NCBI GenBank assembly: GCA_038373885.1
Contig: JAWZYV010010319.1
Location: 186,001-250,000, forward strand
Direction of reading: 5' to 3'
Origin: Cheiracanthium punctorium
Lineage: Eukaryota > Arthropoda > Arachnida > Araneae > Cheiracanthiidae
Length of the DNA: 64,000 nt
Of the stretch, positions 55,270 to 64,000 are shown one piece after another. The position numbers and the translations under genes were made by a program. Below the pieces are notes generated by a model. It made no database searches, had not been told where the DNA came from, and saw only the letters and a program-made list of their open reading frames with translations. Each line of letters opens with the position of its first letter. The stretch's first letter is position 1.

Positions 55270-55841
55270 CTATTTTTTTTTTTAAGTGCGACTATGAAAA
55301 TAAAAAATCTTGAGTTGTCTAACATTTTCTGTATGCATTCAGTAAAACCAGTCTTAAATGGAATTGTATGAGATCCAAGCATTTTTTCTCAAAAGATTGC
55401 TTTTATCTAAATGAAAGTGTAATTTAATGCACCAAGAAATAAAATACTCGTTCTCATCTAAAACAAATTTCATTTAAGTAAAGTTTTACTATGCGTGTTG
55501 CTATATTTATGGATTATCCAGGGATCGATGCAGACGAAATTTGGGTCCGTTTTACAGCCCCTTCACAAAAATGCGATTAAAACAACCCTTCATTGCCATT
55601 TTACCATATATTTTAATTTGTTTTTCAATTATATTAAGAAAAAAGTGACTTTTACAAAAATTGGTATGAAAATTCACAAAATAGATATTGAAATTCACAA
55701 TAATGTAACCTTGAAAAAATCCTATTATCATAACGGGGGGGGGGGGGGTCTGCATAGAGCACTCTCGCATAAGTTCGTGGTTTCAGGGACTCATAAGATT
55801 TAATATTTTGTTGTTAAATCTCTGCCTCTTTTTTTAATTAA

Positions 55842-56000
55842 CTAGGGGCCAAGCCCCCCAGACTCGCTACGCTCGCTTTTCGTATGAGGCATTCGGCTCC
55901 TAATAAGGCTTATTCGTAAAAAAGACACAATTTCAAAAGACAAAACCCGAAGATTGGATCAGATAGAATGTTACTGAGCTACGCATTGCTTGGTTCTTGC
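55842..56000 (-). mobile_element. Helitron 3' end, minus strand
   Basis: On the minus strand, GGGGGGCTTGGCCCCTAG|T ends at 55842. The GGGG-CTTG-CCCC hairpin abutting CTAG is a known arthropod Helitron terminus. Only this end was recognised; the 5' end is somewhere to the right. Confidence 0.55.
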
Positions 56001-56329
56001 ATGTTCATTGGTACATAAAAATTTAAACTTCACACTACAGTAAACCCCCTCCCCCTCATAACACGGAAGATATTTTGTTATGGGAATCCGTGTTGTTGTA
56101 CGGGTCCTGAGCTATACTCCACCTAGAGTGCGGACTCCGCTTATAATCGCTGGAAAAATTATTTGCACTCCTCAGAAACACAATGATATTTAATGTTGCC
56201 ATTCAAAAGTTATATTAATTAGGAGCTAAAGCGTAATAAAATCAGAACATCTGTTTTAGCTGTATTTTTAATAATGTAAAACCTATTAGACACCTTGCGA
56301 ATTTGCCACCCATGGCGATTTTTCATTAT

Positions 56330-56650
56330 TTGGCGACTTACGTACATGTAAAGTTAATAAAAGCTACGGAACAGATAGGATAGCTTGCCACCAATGGCGA
56401 CTTTTCATTATTTGGCGATTTACACATGCTCACAATCTATAATTACTGTTCATTTAAGGTTACTGGAAAACCGTTATCCATATTTTCATTTACATAATCG
56501 TTTGCAGATTGGCGTACTTAGCACCACGAATTATAACCATCTCGTCGCGCTATCAAATATCCAAAGTGTACTATAACTGCTATAATGGCATAGTTAACGC
56601 CGCCAAATATTTCTACTGTCAGCAAATAATCCATCTGGACCCAACCGGCT
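56330..56650. repeat. Fragment related to the 58-61-kb Helitrons
   Basis: 'gcagattggcgtacttagcacc' and 'tatcaaatatccaaagtgtac' match the 58.5-kb and 60.8-kb units. Short 'ggcgacttttcattatttggcgatt' duplications lie at its left. Confidence 0.5.
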
Positions 56651-57088
56651 TTAAAATAATCTGCATTTTAATTATTTTTCATTTTCAAGATATTTGTTAT
56701 TCTGTTTTGGAAAAACGAATAATCGCTAATTCTAAACTCCTGTTGTCTAAGCGAACTTACTATTTGAAAATTGTCAGCTTTGTGTAACACATTTTGAGTT
56801 ACTTATTTCATATAGTTTTTAATGTGGCGTAAAATGGATGTAATTCTACTTCATGTTTGATAATTTCACATGATTCTACATAATTGGAATTGCTTTGTGG
56901 AATTGGAAAATACGGGTAAAATATGCACTATACAGCTCGATATCCTTGTTTAAAAAAATTTAGAAATAAGCGACCCTTCAGAAAATAGCTCTGTGCATAT
57001 ATGTATGTAATGTATAAAAAGGTAATTTGGGTTTTACTAGTTTGGGTATTGTTCAAGCGGGTACTTTCACTGTAATTTTTGCTTTCCT

Positions 57089-57510
57089 GTTATACTTGCC
57101 ACCCGCGCTCTGGAGCTATGTTTTATTTCTTTTTTGTCTGGTTAATAGCCAGACAACAAGTCCTCGATTCTGAGTTCTTTTCAGTGTACACGTGTTCCCA
57201 CGCCTTTGTAATCCCGGATGCAGGTCATGTTAATAAATGCGTGTAATTCGATTAGAGATAAGAGAGAGGCGGAGTTATGTCTTAGCAGCCCACGTGGTGT
57301 GGTGAGCGCAAATACGCCCGCACCTCGAAAATCGAGACTTCTGCCACTAGAACTGCTTAACTAGTCCACGCAGATTTTCGTACCCGTCTCCCCTCTCCTC
57401 TTCTCACTCTATGTTGTAACTTAAAGATAATGTTCAATAAACAGTTACCTGCCTTAACTCTGGAACTTTATTAGAATATCTGACGTCTCATCTATACATG
57501 TATTATATTA
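57089..57510 (+). mobile_element. Possible solo LTR, different family
   Basis: A relatively GC-rich block opening TGTTATACTTGCCACC, with 'gataagagagaggcggag' and an AATAAACAG polyadenylation-like signal at 57432. It ends near TCATCTATACA. No target duplication could be confirmed and no second copy is present, so this is tentative. Confidence 0.3.
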
Positions 57511-57550
57511 TCGTCGAAATATCTTTGAACATGCATATTTATGATTTTAG

Positions 57551-57662
57551 GAACGTTTGGAAAAATTCAGCTTTGCTGAGAAATATAAAGGAAAATGGTC
57601 GAAACCTTTAGAGATGGGCAACAAAGAAGACGATGTTGAGCCAACTAAATGTTTCGTTTCAG
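57551..57662 (+). CDS. PWWP-domain gene, exon d
   Basis: GATTTTAG acceptor and TCAG/gtaaat donor; starts in phase 0, ends in phase 1, 37 codons plus one base. The product starts ERLEKFSFAEKYKGKWSKPL and then turns acidic (N-K-E-D-D-V-E-P). Joined to exon c it reads S-I-K-E-R-L..F-x-F, the same junction as the S-I-x-E-R-x-x-x-F-x-F segment that follows the PWWP in ZCWPW1-type proteins. The change from helix to acidic linker suggests the start of the disordered C-terminal region. The next exon lies beyond 57662 and was not found in the last 6.3 kb. Confidence 0.82.
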
Positions 57663-58068
57663 GTAAATTTATACATGCTTTTAATTTATTTTTTGTTTCT
57701 TTTAAAAAATAAGTAAAAACTTCTAAGTAAAACTAAACAGAGCTAGTTTCTTAATTCTTTTCTTTAATGCTTCCATCAATAATTGCTAAACAGTCCTAAA
57801 TATTTAACCCCGTGCTTCTTTTTCTGCTCTAAGAATTTTCCTGTTTTTCATACTTCTAAATATTTTATCAAAATTTTCATGAATAGGATAGTTAAAAAGA
57901 AAGCATTAACCTAGATTGATTCGGAATTAAAGCTAATGTAACTAAATATTAGACAACTGCCAGTTTTGGTAGTTTTCCGTTATAGGAGTACCACGAAAAA
58001 GAATATTTCGATAATTTGAAAATGATAGAAACAGTGTGATCAGCTGATCAACTCCGTTTTATGTGTAA

Positions 58069-59920
58069 CAAGCTGCGTGCCCGTTCTTCGCACGGTAGGG
58101 AATGAAATTTTTTCGTATGTGTGCAATTCAAATTTGTTCAACGTTGAACTTATCGTCAACGTTGAATTACTTATCGTTACTGTTGTCAACGTTGAAATTA
58201 CTTATCGTTTAGTTAGCTTAAGACGACTGTTAAAAAATGATGAATAGAACACTTTTAGATTCACGAAATACTTATTAATGCGGTATATTGTGCATTAATC
58301 TATATTATCCTAACATATGTCTACTAATACTAGCTATTACTTATACTATCTTATATTATAACTGTATATCTTCACTTCTCCCTCGTTAATGCTCAATTTA
58401 AAGAAACGGTTTAGATATTTTCCACGAATGTTGTTTTTATTTTTTGGTGTTTGCTTTCAATTTACGCATTAGTATAAACCACAATCATTTCCCTTTATGG
58501 TTGCCATTAAAACAGCTCTCCATATATTTTTATACATAATTCTTGTCAGATTGACGTATTTAGCACCGAAAAATATTTCATCTCCAAATATCCAAACGAT
58601 ACCAATTTATATATTTAAATCCTCTTCTGTTCAGTCTCGTGAAAAACATCAAACTGTACTATGTAATCTCAAGGAGCTATTTAGAATCGTTCATTTTAAA
58701 TTGCGAATAGGACTTGAATTGTGTTGTAGAGTTTATACGAATTTCACCTGTTTTTTAATTTATTGTGTCACGTTTTGAATGCCTTAAAAGATAGTCGGTA
58801 GGTGAGTCAGTTTATCTGGTTATTTTTGCACAGTAGTTTTCAAACGGAGTAATATTGAAGCTTAATGACGTCGAAAAAATTCTCTACATACAAATCGCAC
58901 TTTTAGCAGATCTTGTATCATTTAAAATTAAGAACATTTTCAGCTGCGCTAAAGCATTTCAGTTTTTAAATCTAAGCAACAGACTAAAATACCACTTGTA
59001 ATAATAATCGTGAATTTCTTCCTGTAGTTTATTTGTATCGTAATTTGTAATCCAATTCGTCTGTAAAACACAGCGGAAATAAACTGCATTAAGATTGGCG
59101 TAATTTTTACGCATTTACAGAAAGGGACGTTTTTCAAAACACCTTTGTTTAAAAATCTACTTATAATACTCTAACGTATGCATTTCCAAAATCGACAATA
59201 TTTCCACGCTACGAACAGCAACAGCTAGATGTAAACATTAGTGCAATAACAATTAACGCATGTGCAAAAATCCAAATTAACAGTACATTGACTCAAATGG
59301 AGCAAGCATATGTTACGCAGTAGCTAGATTACAAGGTAACAATAATGGATGCACAAAAATGCAAGATCTTTCGGACTTTTTCACAGCTTTAAAATATCGA
59401 TTTTACAATACTTGGCGCATTAATCGTCCATCTAAAAAATGTCACCATGCATTGCGCTAAAACACATTTTAGCCATTTGCTGTTGTTGGCTTTTATGATG
59501 ACACCCAAAATGTGTAGCAACACCCCAACCTAAATAAATTTAATGACAAATGCTGTTAAAACCAACGAGATGTAATAGGATAAGAAGTCGTTGGTTTAAA
59601 CAAAGAAGCATGATTTTCATTCAATTGAGCCCAGAAATTTAGTCAAGACTGCATTTAGTATAAAGAACAGTAAGGTATGTGGGCGGCGAAGCTGGCTGCC
59701 TTGGCGGCTAGTATATTAGAATTGAATTTATCTTCTCTAATGTATTTTAAAGCATTTGATGCCACAGAAGTAGATCTCACTTTCGATTCGAAAACGAGAC
59801 CCCTTTAAAAACTCTATCGAAAATAGTGCTGTATAATCGATTGTTGAAAAGAACAGTATTATTTAACTCTTTGTGGCAACGTAATATAAAAACTTTATAA
59901 TGACTGACTTTTATATTATA
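58069..59920 (-). mobile_element. Helitron copy 1 of a tandem pair
   Basis: The minus-strand 3' end has the hairpin ACCGTGCGAAGAACGGGCAC followed by GCAGCTTG|T, a worn CTAG. Its body aligns with copy 2 over more than 700 bp ('cacgaaatacttattaatg', 'caatttaaagaaac', 'cttgtcagattgacgtatttagcacc'). The 5' end is placed at 'tttatattat' next to copy 2. Confidence 0.6.
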
Positions 59921-59921
59921 A

Positions 59922-61995
59922 CTAGCTGCGTGCCCGTCAGGCCCGGACTGGGAGGGTAGGGACCCTCCCGTTTCAAGAGAAGGGAGGCCCGGGTTATTCT
60001 GTAACCGATAAATATTAGGATGTGTTAACTTTCGGGGTATGGGGGGAGGAATGGTGTTACTATTAATTAATTATGATTGATAATTAATGCATTAATAAAA
60101 TATTGATCTATTAATTAATATGCGTCATTCATATTAATTAATCCCTTGTTCATTCGGGAACCCTCTCTCAAAAATTTTGAGAACTACATTTAAAATGAAG
60201 TGAAGTCTTCTGGGGTGCAATTGCAGCTGCAAAAAATTTTGCAAGTGTCAAACTTCATTTAAGTGCTATCAGTACAGAACTTTTTTTTTTACTTTCTTCC
60301 TTTTCTCTGTTTGGGGGCCCACCCGTCTGCCGACAGTCGGACACCCTGGCCAGTCCGGGCCTGGTGCCCGTTCTTCGCACGGTAGGAAAGGAATACTTTC
60401 CTAAAATAATTACCTGTGACAAAACAAAATCCTAAAAAGAAATTCAGGTAGTTTCTTTTGTAGAAACTATCCGATATACATTAACGGAACGTAGGATTAT
60501 AGTTTAGTTAGTTGTAATACGACCACTCAAAAATGATGAAGAGAACACTATTAATTTCACGAAACATTTATTAACGTGGTGTACTGTGCTTTAATCCTTA
60601 TTAACCTAACATATCTACCTATTACTTTTATTAATATTATCTATCTTCGTTTCTCTCTCTTTTCTCAATTTAAAGAAACATCTTAGATATTTGAAACCAA
60701 TGGTTGCTTTTCTACACTTTGGTGATTCTTTGGAATGTATGCATTAGCATAAACGATAAACATGTTTCATAATGGTTGCTATTAAAACCCTTTCCATATA
60801 TTTTTAAGCGTAATTCTTGTCATATTGGCGCATTTAGCACAGTAAAATATTTCATCTCGCCGTAGTGGAAAATATCCAAGCTGTACCAATTTAAATATTT
60901 AAATCCTCCCTGGTTCAGTCCCGTGTAAAACATTAAACTGTGTAATCTCGAGGAGCTATTTAGAATCGCTCAAATTGCGAATAGCATGTTAAATTGTGTA
61001 GCATTTTAATTTCTGATTTCACGTTCTGACCAGGGTAGTTGAGTCTGGTTATTTCTCACAGTAGTTTTCAGACGGAGTAATATTGAAACTTGCGACTTTG
61101 AAAAGCTCACTTGCAATATAGCTTATTACAGTTAATTTTGAGATGTTGCGGTTATGCCTAGCTAATCAGTATTTCAAACATTTTTCAGATCTATTTTGCT
61201 AATGACGTAACTTTTGTGCAAGAACTTGTTAAGTTGCTAGAATTCGGTAAAAAAAAAAGGTATAATTAATATATATATATATATATATACCGCCAAAATC
61301 GTCAAAACTTGATGCATTTTGCGCAATTTTTGGGAATACATACGACGGCCGTCTTCAAGCCGATAACGAATGCTATGCATTATGTTAATTAGTATTTTCC
61401 CCCCTTGTGGCGACATTTGAATTTTCCACGAGTTTAAAAAATGCAAGTTTCCTTTCGTTATTATAGTTGCTGAAAAATCATAGTGCTCAAAAATCGCCAA
61501 GGGTAGCTCATGCATTAAACAAAATACTTTTGGATTTTTATAATAGTAAATTTTTACGTAGATTTCTAACTCATTTTTAAACTCATGACGTCAAAATTAC
61601 GTCATTCTCAGTTGCGCTAATAACATGAATTAGTGAAAGAAGGGGTAAAAAAACGACATTATTTTACTTTTCTACAGCATTTCATAATCAAGAAGTTTAT
61701 TATTTCACTCGTGACATCAAAATGACGTCATTTCATTTATAATATACCATTTTGTTTACAATTATGTCTATCGCTAGCATATAGATGGTATATCAATGAT
61801 CACTATTTTAGACAATCTGAAACTGGAAACGCTTGTTGAAGGAGAAAATTATCAAAAAATCGTGGAACGATTGAGTTTTAAGTTGACTACGTACTATTTT
61901 ATGTCATTTTACATATATGTGCAAAATTTCACGCAGATCAGTCTAACAGTGTGGAAGGAGTTCCCAGACGAACACACATTCACATTTATATAATA
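59922..61995 (-). mobile_element. Helitron copy 2 of a tandem pair
   Basis: The 3' end is ACCGTGCGAAGAACGGGCAC then GCAGCTAG|T, after removing the hAT at 59938-60363. The 5' end is CTATTATATAAATGTGAATG at about 61995. No Rep/helicase coding. It includes a TA-run at 61269-61290. Confidence 0.65.
59938..60363. mobile_element. hAT element, 426 bp, inside a Helitron 3' hairpin
   Basis: Ends CAGGCCCGGACTGG and CCAGTCCGGGCCTG, perfect over 14 bp. GTGCCCGT at both flanks (59930-59937, 60364-60371). CAGGCCCGGACTGG ends are widespread in animal hAT elements. Confidence 0.95.
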
Positions 61996-62981
61996 GTCCA
62001 GTCATCTTAGTCAAAATAGGTCAAGAATCTCGGAATTTGAGATACCCAGCTATAAACTTGTATACACTTTTATTTTGACATCCTAAAACTTGTCTCAAAA
62101 CCTCCATATGGTAGGGTGTCCGCGTCTGTCAAAATTTAAGGTCAAAAGTCACAAAAATCGATCTTTTCCACATTTTTCGCAAATATCTCGTTTCCTATGG
62201 TGTTTACGCTATTTGTATGCATTACCAATATTGTAGAGGATAAAATTCTCTACAACTTTTGTACCAAAAGTTTTTTATACGTTGAACCGTTTACGAGATA
62301 GAGGGCAGTGAGCGCGTAGTCTTGAACTATGTAGAGTACCATTTAAGGTCAACCGGTAGTCCCGATCAAAAACACGCTTCATAAAGTTTATAAATTATTG
62401 ATAAATATAAACTTATAAATAATTTTAATTTTTTTTGTAAATATTACATTATAATTAATAACTTTTTTCATTAATTAGTAATCTATCTATTCAATAACAC
62501 TTATAACTTATTCATATAATTAAAAAAATTATTAAGGGAAATACTTTAACTACATTTTAATTATATTCTCATTTACACTAATTACATTTTAAGTAGAAAA
62601 TAATTTAGTACATCTTCTTTAAAAACCGTAAGCTTTTAAATTCTTTCATAACGTTAAAAATTATACCTGGGAATTATACGTGTTGACTACCGAATAAAGA
62701 ATATTTCTACGGATTAAAAGGCTTTGAATTACGCCTATAATAATGAAAACTGTGCTCACCTCTTCTCAAATGATCAATTTGACTCAGACGAAAGGAAAAC
62801 AGCCCTCATAATCTTTATACCATTTAATTGGTGATGAATAAAGGATAGCGAATTACAACTTATATATATATAACGAATATTGGCTTAAGAGAATCGAAAA
62901 CAAAACAACTAAAACTGTCTTTCTTAGGCAGCGCCTTTCCGTGACGTTACTCCATTAGTTTTGATTAATATCTTGGTAAAC

Positions 62982-64000
62982 ATGATTCATTTTTTGATCG
63001 ATTCATATCTTGGTAATAAATTTGTAAAAATTAATGATCATAAAATTTCAGTAGATCCATTATTACTCTTCCAAAGAATAACTGTGAGCAAGCAATTTGA
63101 AAGTAATCTTGAAGAATATCTTCAATATGAATTGAGCCCTTATCCAACAGCACTATTTGATAATGATGGCATGGGAAAAACTACAAAATCGTCGTTGTAT
63201 GGCAATATGACACCTATCGATTTTGATCTCCAAGAAAATAATGTAACGTTCATTATTGATGGTGGATTTCTTCTGCATCGAGTTGTATGGAGTAGAGAAG
63301 ATACTTTTTCTATTATTTTAGATAAATACGTAAAATATTTACAAACGCATTATGGTTCTAAAATTTTTTTTGTATTCAATGGATATTCAGACTACAGTAA
63401 AAACATAAAAGCAATGGAACAGATGAGGACTGTTGCACTTTCAAAAACATACGACGTTTGTTTCGACGATACAATGGTTGTACCAATTAGCCAAGAAAAA
63501 TTCCTATCAAATCGAAGTAATAAAGAGAAGCTAATTAATATGCTTATTGAGAAATTATAGCTGTTAATATATCTCTACAAAACAGGCCAGAGAAGATGCG
63601 GATATTCTTATCATTGAAACAGCTATTGAAGAATCGAAACATGAAAAAACAGCAGTTATGATAGGAGAAGACATAGATTTACTTAGGTATCATTTTAATT
63701 GGGCGTACTCTATCCTACCAACAAGAAATTTTCTTTTAAAAAGTTGGCAAAGGGAATGTAAAAACTGAAATATACTCCTCCAAAAGCTTCGATAAATATC
63801 CTAATTCTAAAAGACACATTTTGTTTCTGCACGCATTAAGTGGATGTGACACAACTTCTGCGCTCTTTAAAAAAGGGAAAAAAAAACTTTTTTAATAACA
63901 TTTGAGAAACTGCCGAATTTGACTCAACTTGCTGCAGCATTTGAAGAAGAAAACTGTCCGGTACAAAGATTATTTGAGAATGGAATGAAAACCTTGTTGG
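62982..64000 (+). pseudogene. PIN/XPG-like nuclease-type gene, broken, continues past the edge
   Basis: ATG at 62982 opens about 192 codons to a TAG at 63558. NNVTFIIDGGFLLHRVVW would be the first Asp-containing PIN strand, and FFVFNGYSDYSKNIKAMEQM the 'F-D-G-Y..K..E..R' block; FLSNRSNKEKLI follows. In a shifted frame from 63580 come REDADILIIETAI and VMIGEDIDLL, the next acidic pairs. From about 63794, ILFLHALSGCDTTSALFKKG matches a G-C-D-T-T-S block. Many arthropod and cnidarian genomes carry numerous proteins with this order, often near transposons. The activity is inferred from the Asp pattern. One stop and at least two frameshifts break this copy. Confidence 0.55.

Larger units (their letters stand above)
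25649..57550. other. Intron c-d, 31.9 kb, mostly transposons
   Basis: Stretches outside the named elements where I see nothing certain: 25649-26253, 26928-27088, 29830-30256, 32323-32574, 38809-39039, 50435-50571, 54201-54538, 55270-55841, 56000-56330 and 56650-57088. They contain G/C homopolymer runs (for example 55734-55748) but no supportable gene. Confidence 0.7.
57663..64000. other. Downstream intron (or 3' region) of the PWWP gene
   Basis: Exon d ends in a good donor, so the gene continues. Two Helitrons and the nuclease-like relic fill most of it. I see nothing in 57663-58068. 61996-62981 is AT-rich, with 'caaatatctcgtttcc' and 'gtttacgagatag' motifs but no gene. Confidence 0.6.

Noticed and set aside
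62090..62340. Promoter or upstream exon of the nuclease-like gene
   Set aside because: Motifs such as 'caaatatctcg' look repetitive, but I could not find splice sites, a TATA box at a useful distance, or coding continuity.

Overview
This is repeat-dense eukaryotic nuclear DNA: AT-rich, with GT-AG introns, poly-A/T runs, and animal transposon classes from end to end. The mix (Copia, BEL/Pao, Tigger/pogo, mariner, many hAT elements, piggyBac-like, Helitrons, tRNA-derived SINEs) and the very long introns suggest an arthropod, most likely a chelicerate such as a spider. That placement is inference; nothing here fixes the species.

The only host protein gene I can support runs left to right through the whole window. 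Four short exons (1039-1105, 12567-12665, 25556-25648, 57551-57662) join in phase to encode a PWWP domain and a helical tail like that of ZCWPW1/ZCWPW2-type histone readers. About 370 bp of coding exon is spread over 56.6 kb. The start, any CW zinc finger and the 3' end lie outside the window or were not found.

Intron 1 (1106-12566) holds a Tigger relic, three Helitrons (two tail to tail), a SINE, short MITEs, a 148-bp tandem array and a pogo-type element. Intron 2 (12666-25555) holds a 3.2-kb hAT element with TAATCG-rich ends, a decayed BEL/Pao element, a Helitron carrying a solo LTR and a 173-bp-repeat element, a gag fragment, and mariner and hAT remnants. Intron 3 (25649-57550) holds a piggyBac-like element with a perfect 69-bp palindrome, a Helitron carrying a tRNA-His gene, a series of hAT elements with 8-bp target duplications, a Helitron > Tigger > hAT nest, a Copia element whose 3' LTR was hit by a composite Mutator-like insertion, and a hAT > hAT > Tigger nest. 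After the last exon come two related Helitrons in tandem and, at the right edge, a broken gene resembling a PIN/XPG-type nuclease.

Most boundaries were set by hand from matching target-site duplications and terminal inverted repeats. The most notable items are the PWWP gene with its exact phase continuity, and the composite element at 39426-43716: two near-identical 2.04-kb transposons flanking 199 bp of foreign coding-like DNA, inserted as one unit with a single 9-bp duplication.
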